This document shows positions 19,923 to 29,527 of a stretch of DNA of 64,000 nucleotides, piece by piece. Both the position numbers and the translations under genes were made by a program. The number at the start of each line of letters is the position of its first letter. Position 1 is the stretch's first letter. The notes beneath the pieces are model-generated. The model had not been told where the DNA came from, ran no database searches, and saw only the letters and a list, made by a program, of their open reading frames with translations. The DNA is from JAGTVG01 sp964543195 (GTDB lineage Bacteria > Bacteroidota > Bacteroidia > Cytophagales > Cyclobacteriaceae), in assembly GCA_964543195.1 (NCBI GenBank), contig CAZIXF010000003.1, forward strand, positions 87,783-151,782, written 5' to 3'.

Positions 19923-22900
19923 TTATCCGCTTGCCGTTTTGTTTTTCAGCTTTAGGCGGTCGGGGAATTGTACCAGCCACCGGAGCACATCATAATACAG
20001 GGTGATCACCAGAATGAAGCTCATAAACCATATCATTCCCAGATTAAACCATAGAGTTTCAATCTGTCTTCCCATTAGATGTTTGGTGGGAGAATAAAAA
20101 ATCGTTCTGAAATCCAGCACATGATCCGGATCATCCGGTTCATGAAAGATAGGATATATTTTTTGTATAAGTTCCCGGTCATGTTCTATGATGCGGATCG
20201 CCTCATTGGTGTTTTTAACCATATCCTCGATACGTTTATTATGGTTTTCTTTTTTAATCTTTTCAAACCGCTCTCTTTTTTGCGGGGTACTGGTCAATGT
20301 GGCCATTAACTGCTCTTTCTTCTTAAGGGCATCATTGTATCGCCGGATATATACTTTCTTAAGGATCCCAAGAAAGCGCTTAGTGCTTTCATATACTTCT
20401 TCGTTGAAATCACTCCGGTTCAACCTGGGATAATCAGGCAAATTATCGTATCCGAACTTATCCAGTTCATCGCCGATCTCATTGGTCAGAACATCAAAAT
20501 TATAATCCAGTTGATCCACAATTTCCGGTTCTTCGTCCTTGTAATGAATATGACAATAATCCAGTTTTGACATCAGGGTGGGAACAAAATACAGATTTTT
20601 ATATTCCGCATTACCCATCTGTTTATCCAGATTAAAAAAAGGCTTTTCAAATTTATTTTCTTTGAACTGGGTAACCATTGCTGCCTCAAAAGCCCACCGC
20701 GAAGCCATAGTCTCGCCGATCAGGGGAACTTTGTCCCTGGTGGTTATTCCGGGATTCAGTTCATCGAATTTAACCACTACCCCGCTTAATAATAATTGAG
20801 GTATCAGTAATATGGGGATCAGGATATAGATAGTGACTGCTGAATTGAATGCCGATGAAATATTGAGCCCAAGCACATTGGCAAAGCAGGATGTAGTAAA
20901 AAGAATTAACCAGAACGGCAGGAACATACCCTGAATTTCAAGAATGGTATTACCAATCAAAGTATAAGTAAGGGTCTGGATTGCACTGAGCCCGAAAAGA
21001 ATAGAAAGTTTGGAAACAATATAGCTTCCCCGGCTCAGATGCAGAAAAGATTCCCTTTTGAGTATTTTTCGATCCCGTATGATCTCTTCGGCACTGACGG
21101 TAAGACCCATAAACAGCGCTACGATCACGCTCATGAATATGTAGGCCGGAATATTTACATTCGTGCTGAAAAAATATTCTTCCACGCTGTCGGGACCGAT
21201 AACCGGGAAATATCGAACAATATAGGCAAGAATAAACGCAAGGATGGGAGCTTCAAGCAGGTTTATCAGCAGATACTGTTTATTACTTATTTTTGACAGG
21301 AGGTCTCTCTTTGCGAAGACCTTGAATTGCCGGAAATAATTGGGAATATTAAGCGTGGAAACCAGTTTCTCTTCATGCCTGGGAATTTCTTTTATATCAA
21401 TTTTTTCCAAGAAGGTCTCATGCCATTGCTGTGGAGTTACTTTTCTTTCCTTGGTAAGCCTCCCGAATTCGTTAACTACCCTGGTTTCAATAATATTAAA
21501 GATCTGTTCGGGATTGACATTACCGCAGGTAACGCATTCACCCTGATCGCTATCCACCAGGTTAAATTCATTTTTGAAATAAATAATGGCCTCCACCGGG
21601 TTTCCATAATAGATCTGGTATCCACCTTCATCCAGAATCACCAGTTTGTCGAAAAGTTTGTAAATTTCGGACGAAGGCTGATGGATCACCACAAAGATTA
21701 ATTTTCCTTTCAGGGAAAGTTCTTTCAGAAGATCCATGATATTTTCCGAATCCCTTGAAGACAATCCTGATGTGGGCTCATCCACAAACATCACGGAAGG
21801 TTCACGCAGCAATTCCAGTCCAATATTCAATCTTTTGCGCTGACCTCCACTGATGGTTTTGTCAAGGGGGCTACCCACTTTCAGATCCCTGGTCTCCGAC
21901 AGGCCAAGATTGCTCAGGGTTTGCATGACAAGATGATCAATCTCGCTTTCCGTATAATTACTGAAACAAAGTTTCGCTGCATAATATAGATTTTCATATA
22001 CGGTCAGATCTTCCATCAGGAGATCATCCTGAGGAACGTACCCGATTATACCTTCGATCTTTTTCCGGTCTTTGTAAATATCGATCTCATTGATAAGAAC
22101 ACGGCCGCTGGAGGGTTTTTCATTGCCATTGAGCACATTCAGCAAGGTGGATTTGCCCGACCCGCTTGAGCCCATTATACCAAACAGTGTGCCTGATTCT
22201 TCCTTGATATTGACATTACGGAGGCCGATTTTACCAGTGTGGAATCGATATTCGATATTTTCTCCCAGGAAGGAGATTTTATGTCCCTTTACATGCTTTT
22301 TGAAACTGCTTACGATATCACTATAGTACAACGTCTTGGCATTGGCACTCCGGATGGTACTTCCCGATGGGATCATCCGCATATCATTGCTTTTCAGCGG
22401 AATATTGTTGAGGTATACCAATGAAGAACCTATATACTTAAGAAAATAGGATCCGGTATAATGTGTCAGTTCAAGGACCGCTAAAAAACCATCGAGGTTC
22501 GGCAGGGGCAGATAATGAGCTTTTTCGGGAACTTCACCAGGCGATGGGCCGGCAATCAGGAATATTTCACTGTCAAAATCCCGTGGTTTATTGGCAAGGG
22601 CGAAGGCTTTCATCGATTCGATATCCTGCTGGTCTACACGGATGGCTTTCCCGATCTTCTCAACAAGTCTCTCTTCTTCAGCGGTGATCTTTCGGTCAGC
22701 AATTACAAGCGTTGTTACATCAAGAATAAGAACGATCTTCTGTTGCTGAGTAAGTTCATTGTTGATCTGGTTGCTGATCTTTTCAATCTCGATCTTTTCT
22801 TCTTCCTGTTTCTGCTCAGGGGAAGATTTGGATTCCTTACGTTCATATTCCTCTATCAATTGGTTAAACAGGGAATAATAGTGCATAGCTGTATCTTCAT

Positions 22901-23015
22901 TCAGTCTTTCCAGGAGAAAATTCCGTATCGTCTTTTTTTCGTCTTCGGAAATGCCATCCGCTTTTGCCAGAATGGCAAATAACCGGATAATTGCTCTGAG
23001 AAGTTGTTCGCTCAT
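19923..23015 (-). CDS. ABCG-type ABC transporter with N-terminal TerB-like and FHA-like domains
   Basis: The 1030-residue protein is a fusion. Residues ~1-145 form an all-helical, TerB-like domain (FAILAKADGISEDEKKTIRN; VADRKITAEEERLVEKIG). Residues ~150-240 resemble an FHA-type beta domain. An ABC ATPase follows: Walker A (GSSGSGKST, ~280-288), signature ISGGQRKR (~388) and Walker B VMFVDEPTSGLS (~408). The C-terminal half is an ABC-2 permease with membrane segments at ~580-760 and ~995-1015, separated by a long charged region. The polarity is that of ABCG half-transporters. The substrate is unknown. It is followed by the YdcF-like gene and preceded by a lipoprotein gene on the same strand. 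Confidence 0.85.
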   Translation of the reverse strand: MSEQLLRAIIRLFAILAKADGISEDEKKTIRNFLLERLNEDTAMHYYSLFNQLIEEYERKESKSSPEQKQEEEKIEIEKISNQINNELTQQQKIVLILDVTTLVIADRKITAEEERLVEKIGKAIRVDQQDIESMKAFALANKPRDFDSEIFLIAGPSPGEVPEKAHYLPLPNLDGFLAVLELTHYTGSYFLKYIGSSLVYLNNIPLKSNDMRMIPSGSTIRSANAKTLYYSDIVSSFKKHVKGHKISFLGENIEYRFHTGKIGLRNVNIKEESGTLFGIMGSSGSGKSTLLNVLNGNEKPSSGRVLINEIDIYKDRKKIEGIIGYVPQDDLLMEDLTVYENLYYAAKLCFSNYTESEIDHLVMQTLSNLGLSETRDLKVGSPLDKTISGGQRKRLNIGLELLREPSVMFVDEPTSGLSSRDSENIMDLLKELSLKGKLIFVVIHQPSSEIYKLFDKLVILDEGGYQIYYGNPVEAIIYFKNEFNLVDSDQGECVTCGNVNPEQIFNIIETRVVNEFGRLTKERKVTPQQWHETFLEKIDIKEIPRHEEKLVSTLNIPNYFRQFKVFAKRDLLSKISNKQYLLINLLEAPILAFILAYIVRYFPVIGPDSVEEYFFSTNVNIPAYIFMSVIVALFMGLTVSAEEIIRDRKILKRESFLHLSRGSYIVSKLSILFGLSAIQTLTYTLIGNTILEIQGMFLPFWLILFTTSCFANVLGLNISSAFNSAVTIYILIPILLIPQLLLSGVVVKFDELNPGITTRDKVPLIGETMASRWAFEAAMVTQFKENKFEKPFFNLDKQMGNAEYKNLYFVPTLMSKLDYCHIHYKDEEPEIVDQLDYNFDVLTNEIGDELDKFGYDNLPDYPRLNRSDFNEEVYESTKRFLGILKKVYIRRYNDALKKKEQLMATLTSTPQKRERFEKIKKENHNKRIEDMVKNTNEAIRIIEHDRELIQKIYPIFHEPDDPDHVLDFRTIFYSPTKHLMGRQIETLWFNLGMIWFMSFILVITLYYDVLRWLVQFPDRLKLKNKTASG

Positions 23016-23107
23016 TTAATTACCACTCCTGTTGTTGTATAAAAAAGTATTGAATCGGCCGGATTCAATATTTTTTTTAATTCATATATCTATTTATAAG
23101 AAATCAA

Positions 23108-24001
23108 TTAATAGGTAACCGTCGTTCTTACTTTTTCAATCTGCAGGGTGATCCTTTCAAGGGTTTTATCGGTCAGAACAAGATCAGCCCTGTTTTCACT
23201 GATCTGATCCTGAACATCCAACATTTCATAATTCGATTTTAATTCCTCGAGACTGTTGATAAGTCCCTCGATCCAGTCTCCCTTGTCGTCAATACTTTTC
23301 AGGAGCTCAATCATGTCGCCAAGTGATTTTTCCTGATCAACGATCAGTTTGATCAAAGGGGTAAGGATAAGATTTCTTGCATCATCCGGCAGGATGTCTT
23401 CCGGATAGGTATCGACAAGCTGGGTGGCAATATAGAGCCCTTCAATAAAGGTGCCGGCCAGTACCAGGGTCGCAATATTCTGCCGTTCATTTTCTCTCAG
23501 GAATTCATCGCTGTTATCGATCACATTATTGATGATCGAAGCCAGGCTATCCTTATTATTCAGGTTGTTTTCAAATTGCCGTACCAGGGTCTGATCGATA
23601 GCATTCTGAACCCCAAGAAATTCACCCAGGTCGAGACAGGCTTCCATATAATTCAGTGCATCCTGTACCTTTTCATAGGTCACCAGATAGCCGATATCCG
23701 TGGAATAGACACCCAGGTTCAGGGCAGCTATTTTATTGGTAGCGGTATATTTTTCTGACTTTTCAAGCCCATTAACCATATCCGGATTATATTCTGCCCC
23801 CGTAGCCTGAATGATAAAAGGTATTTCCGACGGAGGGGGGATCTCATAAATAATATTTTCCATTTTTCCCTGGAGTTCGGTAGCTGCTTCATCAAATTCC
23901 TCTGATGTGTCCGATTCCTGGCTTTTTCGGGTATCGCAGGATAAAATCATTATCGCAAAGACTGCAGACAACGCGTAATAATTGAATTTTTTCACTTTCA
24001 T
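23108..24001 (-). CDS. Conserved lipoprotein of unknown function
   Basis: The 297-residue protein has a lipoprotein signal (AVFAIMILSC, lipobox Cys at residue 22) and an acidic, mostly helical body. Segments such as GLEKSEKYTATNKIAALNLGVYSTDIGYL, AGTFIEGLYIATQL and NLILTPLIKLIVDQEKSL look conserved in Bacteroidota lipoproteins I recognise only by pattern. No enzymatic motif is visible. It lies 92 bases upstream of the TerB/ABCG gene on the same strand, so it may be a periplasmic partner of that transporter, but this rests on position only. Confidence 0.7.
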   Translation of the reverse strand: MKVKKFNYYALSAVFAIMILSCDTRKSQESDTSEEFDEAATELQGKMENIIYEIPPPSEIPFIIQATGAEYNPDMVNGLEKSEKYTATNKIAALNLGVYSTDIGYLVTYEKVQDALNYMEACLDLGEFLGVQNAIDQTLVRQFENNLNNKDSLASIINNVIDNSDEFLRENERQNIATLVLAGTFIEGLYIATQLVDTYPEDILPDDARNLILTPLIKLIVDQEKSLGDMIELLKSIDDKGDWIEGLINSLEELKSNYEMLDVQDQISENRADLVLTDKTLERITLQIEKVRTTVTY

Positions 24002-24066
24002 AATTTTTAAAATTGTGATTGCTATATGATGTACTTAGTTAAAGATCAATTTCCAGGCTTTTCCTT

Positions 24067-24594
24067 TCAGAAATCCGGATCGAATATGCTGATGGTCCGA
24101 ACTTCATTGTTGTCCATGCCAAACATAATACCTTCATTAGTATAGGCATAATAGGTAATATTCCCGCTGCTGTAATCCAGAAGGGAGGGATTTTCGCCAT
24201 ACATATTCCGGACTTGCTCCAACGAGTCCCAGAACCGGAGTTCCACCGTAGTGACAAGATCCTGGCATATGAACTGATTGTACTCCGGATAACTGCTAAT
24301 GGTAAAGTAGACAAGCAGATTGTCCTTGAAAAAGACACTGGTTACCGGGAGGTCCATGATATACCGGAAATTAACGATATAATCAAATTCAATTCCCAGT
24401 TCTTCAAGTGGAGCGGTGAGCATTTCAGGGGCACTTTCATGACTGATTTTGGAACCATCAAAACCGAGGATCCATATCACATCTTCATATGTGACCCCTA
24501 TTTCAATCTCACCAAATCTTTCTTTGGGAACTATCTCCTGTGAAAATGTGTAGTGTATAATACATAAAAAGAGTAAGGTGGAAACTGCTTTCAT
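24067..24594 (-). CDS. Secreted hypothetical protein, paralogue of 25442-25984
   Basis: The 175-residue protein has a cleavable signal peptide (STLLFLCIIHYTFS-Q). The mature part shares an order of motifs with the protein encoded at 25442-25984: FGEIEIGVTYEDVIWILGFDG, then YIMDLPVTSVFFKDNL, ISSYPEYNQFIC, FWDSLEQVRNMYG, and YYAYTNEGIMFGMDNNEVRTISIF. The repeated G(I)xFGxxNxEVRxI ending suggests a small beta-rich fold. I recognise no known family. It is the first gene on the minus strand after a divergent spacer and is 65 bases from the lipoprotein gene downstream. Confidence 0.6.
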   Translation of the reverse strand: MKAVSTLLFLCIIHYTFSQEIVPKERFGEIEIGVTYEDVIWILGFDGSKISHESAPEMLTAPLEELGIEFDYIVNFRYIMDLPVTSVFFKDNLLVYFTISSYPEYNQFICQDLVTTVELRFWDSLEQVRNMYGENPSLLDYSSGNITYYAYTNEGIMFGMDNNEVRTISIFDPDF

Positions 24595-24797
24595 CTTTAT
24601 TATCGACTGTTAAAAGGAATTCAATGTTAAGAAAATTTTCTTAGAATTCATTATTATTTTTTCATTAAGAAAAATAGGTGTTCATGCAGAGATATTAAAA
24701 TATTTTCTTTTATATTAATATCTTTTCAATTTATCATTTGTTAATTAAGTTTGAGAATCAGAGAAAAACGGTATATAAGATTAAAGGTTATTATCCT

Positions 24798-25058
24798 ATG
24801 CTGGATTGGCTACAGTTTGAGGAATTGTCGTTGTATCAAAAGATAAAAAAACTATATTTTGAAGGGGAGTTTATTGTGGCCATAAGGTATTATAAGCATA
24901 AAATCAACCTCTATCTTTATAATGATTTTTATGTGGAAGTTTTCTACAATCCTAAAACCGACTGTATAGAAAAAATTGATATCCTGGATATGGAATCCTC
25001 CCGGATAAAATTCTATGCTGATCAGATCAAGCTTCCTGAGGATCTTCCCAGTTCATAA
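24798..25058 (+). CDS. Small hypothetical protein, 86 residues
   Basis: The ATG at 24798 gives MLDWLQFEELSLYQKIKKLY, followed by FEGEFIVAIRYYKHKINLYL and NDFYVEVFYNP. A TTG at 24738 would add 20 residues and cannot be excluded. The sequence is soluble, rich in aromatic residues and has no signal peptide. It looks like a small two-layer alpha/beta protein found as a single gene in Bacteroidota, but I cannot name a family. It lies alone on the plus strand between the two paralogous secreted proteins and upstream of repeat copy 2. Confidence 0.6.
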   Translation: MLDWLQFEELSLYQKIKKLYFEGEFIVAIRYYKHKINLYLYNDFYVEVFYNPKTDCIEKIDILDMESSRIKFYADQIKLPEDLPSS

Positions 25059-25168
25059 TGCACACTCCGTAATTTGTTTTACGGGAAGACTGCCCCCGGA
25101 TAACCTGGATTTTCAGTCCTCCCGGATAACCCGGATTTATCTTTATTAACTGATTTATACGGATCAAC

Positions 25169-25402
25169 TTAACCCGAAAAATTCATAAATTTTTCGCCCG
25201 AAGGGCCGATTAAGCGCAATTTCTTGATAATCAAAGAATTATATAGGGTTTTGAAATTCTTATACTTAATCAAATAGCCCAGAAATAGGCTACTGAATTG
25301 CGCTTATCAGGGGTTAATCCCTTTTTGTAACTACCTGATAATAAATATTTTAAATAGTAAAACGGTTTATTTTGAGAATGGTTTATGAATAATCGGGGTT
25401 AA
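25169..25402 (-). repeat. 235-bp structured interspersed repeat, copy 2 (reverse orientation, 234 bp)
   Basis: Reverse-complement copy of the element at 1619-1853, differing by one missing T in a five-T run near 25362. It matches copy 1 at the C/T site where copies 3 and 4 differ. All perfect internal stems of copy 1 are kept. It lies between the convergent ends of the 86-residue gene and the second secreted paralogue and takes up most of their 383-base gap; the rest of the gap shows nothing else recognisable. Confidence 0.9.
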
Positions 25403-25441
25403 GTGTTCTGAACAGCCGGATCGTCCTGATTTATTAACCCA

Positions 25442-25984
25442 TTAAGGTTTTTTGTAAAACTCGATGATCCTGATCTCTTTATTGGAGAGTCCGAAACCGA
25501 TCCCCTGTTGATCATAATAATAATAGGTGAGCCGGCCGTCCGAATCGTCTATCCGGTATTCCGAACCATATATCCTTTCCATTTCTTGTTTTGTATCCCA
25601 GAAGGTCAACCCTTCCTTGGTCTGGGTTTCAAGACAAATGGGCCTGGAAAAGGAGGGAAAACTGCTGATCACAATGGTTACGGCCTGATCATTGCTGAAA
25701 AACACTTTGGTAACGGGAATGGGCATAATATGATTATAGACCACACATTGATCAAAGCCGGTCCGGAATGCAGGAACAGCTGATTGGTCCCGGTTGCCCA
25801 GGTAGGTAGTGATATAATCCTGTTGATCTACTGTTTTGCCTTTGAATCCGATTATTTCAATCAGATTATCCTGGCTGATTCCCAGTATTACTTCTTCAAA
25901 TCCTTCATTCAAGGTGATCGTCTGAGCGGCGGAATTCAGTGCCAGACATAAAAAGAAAGCCGAAAAGGCTAATATGATACGCAT
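25442..25984 (-). CDS. Secreted hypothetical protein, paralogue of 24067-24594
   Basis: The 180-residue protein has a signal peptide (ILAFSAFFLCLALNSAAQ) and then GFEEVILGISQDNLIEIIGFKG, IMPIPVTKVFFSNDQAVTIV, ISSFPSFSRPIC, FWDTKQEMERIYG and YYYYDQQGIGFGLSNKEIRIIEFY. These motifs occur in the same order as in the protein at 24067-24594, so the two are diverged local duplicates or members of one family. No catalytic motif is seen; the pattern suggests a small periplasmic or secreted beta-rich protein. Confidence 0.6.
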   Translation of the reverse strand: MRIILAFSAFFLCLALNSAAQTITLNEGFEEVILGISQDNLIEIIGFKGKTVDQQDYITTYLGNRDQSAVPAFRTGFDQCVVYNHIMPIPVTKVFFSNDQAVTIVISSFPSFSRPICLETQTKEGLTFWDTKQEMERIYGSEYRIDDSDGRLTYYYYDQQGIGFGLSNKEIRIIEFYKKP

Positions 25985-26069
25985 GGTATTCCAGATTTGG
26001 TTTTCATAAAAATATGATTTTTTTATTTATATCCTTAATGGCTACAGAAATAAAATACAATTTATTCCC

Positions 26070-28082
26070 CTAGGGGCCCCCGGCAGGAAGCACCAGGGTA
26101 TGCAATCCTTTTTCTTTTCTGATTTGATGATTATCCCGATTGCTGATCAGTCCATTTTCTGTAATGATCATATCAGGATATCGGATTCCTGCTTCCTTTG
26201 ATAAATTTTTTTCCTTGCCCCGGTAAAAGCAGAATGTAATTCCTTCCCAGCAGAATATCTTCCGGTTACCTGCCTGTATTGCCGGGATCATTTTATCCAG
26301 ATCACCCATGGTAACGGTGGTGTGGTTATGTTTATTTTTAACACAATAATTCCTGACATGAAAATCATACTGCTTTTTGTGCCGGATATCCTCATTTTCC
26401 ATAATGAGCAGGGTGTGCTTACCGTTCACCAGCTCAATGCAGAAGGAAGAAGGGATAAGATGCTGCACGATCTGTTTTTTGCCGGTATGCGAAAAATGAT
26501 GTAAAGCGTCGCAACCGATGATCATCATCACGGAACCTGCCAATACCCATAGCATACGTGGTTTCCGGTAATTAAACATAATAAAAAATGAACCTGCAAG
26601 TATGAGCAGCGATACCAGTTGTACCGGACTAAGGTAAACGGGACTGATCAGGGAACCGGGCAGTTCACCGATCCATTCTATACAATTAAGGAATTGCCGG
26701 CCGCCTAGATCGAGAAGTTGTGATAAAAACCGGTGCACCGGTTCGAAGGGAGAAGTGCCCAGCCAAATTATAGCCAACGGGATAAATACGGAAATAAAAG
26801 GAATGGCGATGATATTGGCAGGCAGAAAATAGGCGGGAAACTGCTTGAAATAATACAATGTGAGCGGTAGGGTGGCGATCTGGGCAGCCACCGATACGGT
26901 GATCAGTTTCCACAACCAGTCTAACCATTTATATTTGGGCGAAGTAAATGAATAAAGCAGGGGTTGATAAAGAATGATCCCGATCACAGCCATATAGGAT
27001 AGCTGGAAGCCGGTTTCGAAAAGGAGCATGGGATGTATCAACAGAAGTATAAAGGCGGAAAGGAACACCGTATTGAGTATATGGGCATTTCGCTGGATGG
27101 ATTGACCCAGCAGGATCAGGCTGAACATCAACACGGCCCTCAGCACCGAAGGGGATAAACCCGTAACCATAGCGAAAAGCATAAAGCAACTGATGATCAG
27201 CAGGATCCTGAGCAATCGGCTTTTGCTGGTCAGGGTTAAGGGTTTCATCATGAAGGTGAGTATCATGTACAGAATACCGACATGAAGACCGGAAACGGCC
27301 AGTACATGCACTATGCCGGTACGGGTAAAATCAGCATAGGTTTCCTCGTCAAAATAATCCCGTTGCCCGGTCAGCAGGGCAGTTAGCATGGCCTGTACCC
27401 GGTCATCTACCGTGGCCCGGTCAATCAGCGCGGTGATATGGTTTTTTATTTCAAAAGCAAGTGCCATTACCGGATAATGTGGCCTGTTTTCGATGAAATG
27501 ATACCTGCTGTTCTTTAAAAAATGAACCATGGACACTTTACGCCTGGCCATATACGTCCGGTAATTGAAAGCATGCGGGTTTAATGGAGGCCTGATCAAT
27601 TCAGGGTGACCGTTTACCAGATAAAAGTCGCCGTAACGGATCTTCTGATTTTTAGGGAAGTAAAGTAATACCTTCCGATCTGTGGAATGCCATGTGTGTC
27701 CGTCATGAATAACCAGTATACGGCCTATGGTTTTTATAAATTTTTCAGTCTGGCCGGTTGGGTTATCAATGCGGGCAAAATAAGCCGAAGAAGAGGTGAT
27801 CTGAAGGGTCTCAGCTTCATCAAAGCCGGAATGGAAAAACAGGGAAGTGCGTAAAAGCCCAAGAATGAATACCAGGGTAAAGGCTGAACCCGCAATCGGG
27901 CCATTAAATTTTATGAATTGCCGGCGTTTAAACGATTTTCCCAGAAAGAAATATAATCCTGCTAAACCAGCTGAAATAACCAGAAGAACAGGTAACTCTG
28001 GATGAATGAGGTATCCCGCCGCAATGCCGGCTGCAAACACCAGGGTGATCCTTATAAAGGGGAACCGGGTCCAGTATAGCAT
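26070..28082 (-). CDS. comEC: ComEC/Rec2-type DNA uptake channel protein
   Basis: The 670-residue protein has N-terminal membrane segments, a DUF4131 region (residues ~30-200), and the Competence domain with the family signature GIVHVLAVSGLHVGILYMIL and GLSPSVLRAVLMFSLIL followed by many membrane helices. The C-terminal ~100 residues are soluble (HSFSHTGKKQIVQHLIPSSF) but lack the metal-binding motif of a metallo-beta-lactamase domain, as in many Bacteroidota ComEC proteins. Its role would be moving single-stranded DNA across the inner membrane during natural transformation. Fused or adjacent comEA or other competence genes were not seen. Confidence 0.9.
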   Translation of the reverse strand: MLYWTRFPFIRITLVFAAGIAAGYLIHPELPVLLVISAGLAGLYFFLGKSFKRRQFIKFNGPIAGSAFTLVFILGLLRTSLFFHSGFDEAETLQITSSSAYFARIDNPTGQTEKFIKTIGRILVIHDGHTWHSTDRKVLLYFPKNQKIRYGDFYLVNGHPELIRPPLNPHAFNYRTYMARRKVSMVHFLKNSRYHFIENRPHYPVMALAFEIKNHITALIDRATVDDRVQAMLTALLTGQRDYFDEETYADFTRTGIVHVLAVSGLHVGILYMILTFMMKPLTLTSKSRLLRILLIISCFMLFAMVTGLSPSVLRAVLMFSLILLGQSIQRNAHILNTVFLSAFILLLIHPMLLFETGFQLSYMAVIGIILYQPLLYSFTSPKYKWLDWLWKLITVSVAAQIATLPLTLYYFKQFPAYFLPANIIAIPFISVFIPLAIIWLGTSPFEPVHRFLSQLLDLGGRQFLNCIEWIGELPGSLISPVYLSPVQLVSLLILAGSFFIMFNYRKPRMLWVLAGSVMMIIGCDALHHFSHTGKKQIVQHLIPSSFCIELVNGKHTLLIMENEDIRHKKQYDFHVRNYCVKNKHNHTTVTMGDLDKMIPAIQAGNRKIFCWEGITFCFYRGKEKNLSKEAGIRYPDMIITENGLISNRDNHQIRKEKGLHTLVLPAGGP

Positions 28083-28136
28083 GGTTGAACTGGTAATTTC
28101 CCATAATTAAATAAAAATCCGGGAAAGGATCAAGAT

Positions 28137-28571
28137 TTATTCCATTTTCACCATCTTATAATGCAGGATGCCTGCTTCATCGAACATATCTCCTTCCTTT
28201 CTGAAGCCGTATTTTTTATAGAGCGGCATGGCATCGAGCTGGGAATGAAGGTAGATCACTTTCGATCTGGCCTCGGGATGTCTTCTGATGTCTTCCAGGA
28301 TCTTTTTCAACATGGCTGAACCCAGCCCGCGGCCCCGGTATTCATTCAATACGGCGAAGCGTTCCAGTTTTGCCCCGTTATCGGTTACCCGCCAGCGGGC
28401 CGCACCAGCCGGGTTATTATTGAGGAAGGCCAGGTAATGGAAGGAATCCTTTTCGAATTTATCGATCTCATCTTCGGGGGGTACATTCTGTCCTTCCACG
28501 AATACCTTATGGCGTATTTCCTGTGCTTTGGCAAGATCCTTTTTGTTCTCGATCAGTTTTACGGTTATCAA
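28137..28571 (-). CDS. GNAT family N-acetyltransferase
   Basis: The 144-residue protein has a typical GNAT fold signature: EIRHKVFVEGQNVPPEDEID near the N-terminus, the acetyl-CoA-binding NEYRGRGLGSAMLKKIL (Q/R-x-x-G-x-G/A), and the C-terminal LDAMPLYKKYGFRKEGDMFDEAGILHYKM. It transfers an acetyl group from acetyl-CoA to an unknown amine. Its start overlaps the 3' end of phoH by 4 bases, indicating co-transcription. Confidence 0.9.
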   Translation of the reverse strand: MITVKLIENKKDLAKAQEIRHKVFVEGQNVPPEDEIDKFEKDSFHYLAFLNNNPAGAARWRVTDNGAKLERFAVLNEYRGRGLGSAMLKKILEDIRRHPEARSKVIYLHSQLDAMPLYKKYGFRKEGDMFDEAGILHYKMVKME

Positions 28572-29527
28572 GACTTTTTATTTTTGTTTTTATCGAATGC
28601 TTTTCCATATGCGTCGATGATGTCCCTGACGATCTTATGCCGGATCACATCTTTTGATGAAAAATGAACAAAGGATATTCCCTTCACATTTTTCAGGATG
28701 TCGATGGCCTCATGCAGCCCGGATCGTGTATTTTTAGGCAGGTCGATCTGCGACAGGTCACCGTTGATGATCACCTTGGAGTTGGGGCCCATCCTGGTCA
28801 GGAACATCTTGATCTGCATGGGATTGGTATTTTGGGCCTCATCGAGAAGAATAAAGGCATCGTTAAGGGTACGACCCCGCATATAGGCAAGTGGTGCTAT
28901 TTCGATGATCCGGTTTTCCTGGTAATATTTCAGTTTTTCCAGCGGGATCATATCGTCCAGCGCATCGTATACGGGTCGCAGGTAGGGGTCTATCTTTTCC
29001 TTCAGGTCTCCTGGCAGGAATCCCAGTGTTTCACCGGCCTCCACAGCCGGACGGGTGATGATGATCTTTTTTACCTCCTTGTTTTTCAGGGCCTTAACCG
29101 CCAGGGCTACGGAGATATAGGTTTTACCGGTGCCGGCAGGTCCCAGCGCAAACACCAGGTCATCCGTATGGATAGCCTCCACCAGCTTTTTCTGGTTGGG
29201 GGTCTTAGGTTTGATGATAAAGCCCCGTGTGCCGTAGATGAGCACATTTTCGCTGGCCGCCACTTCTTCCATGGTATCCCTTTCCACATAGGATTTGACG
29301 TTTTCCTTGGTCACCTTGCCGAATTTGTGATAGTGGTTCAGCAGGGAGTTCAGGATATCGTTGATGCGGATGATATCCTTGGTCTCGCCTTTAATACGTA
29401 TTTCATTGCCTCTTGAGATGATTTTACTCGATGGGAAGTGTTCCGATAATTCAGATATATTCTGGTTTTCAGTACCTAGAAAATCGAGTAACGAGATATT
29501 TTCGAGTGTGATGATTTTTTCTACCAA
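28568..29527 (-). CDS. phoH: PhoH family ATPase
   Basis: The 319-residue protein has an N-terminal KH-like region (residues ~1-90) and a PhoH ATPase core with Walker A ALGPAGTGKTYIS (~residues 132-144), TRPAVEAGETLGFLPGDLKEK, Walker B AFILLDEAQNT and NGDLSQIDLP. PhoH proteins are P-loop NTPases related to helicases and linked to RNA metabolism. The length is normal. It is the first gene of a minus-strand pair with the GNAT gene and is divergent from the SAM hydrolase gene. Confidence 0.94.
   Translation of the reverse strand: MVEKIITLENISLLDFLGTENQNISELSEHFPSSKIISRGNEIRIKGETKDIIRINDILNSLLNHYHKFGKVTKENVKSYVERDTMEEVAASENVLIYGTRGFIIKPKTPNQKKLVEAIHTDDLVFALGPAGTGKTYISVALAVKALKNKEVKKIIITRPAVEAGETLGFLPGDLKEKIDPYLRPVYDALDDMIPLEKLKYYQENRIIEIAPLAYMRGRTLNDAFILLDEAQNTNPMQIKMFLTRMGPNSKVIINGDLSQIDLPKNTRSGLHEAIDILKNVKGISFVHFSSKDVIRHKIVRDIIDAYGKAFDKNKNKKS

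Noticed and set aside
28664..29416. 250-residue open frame on the plus strand
   Set aside because: It lies wholly inside phoH on the opposite strand and has no family features; phoH is certain.
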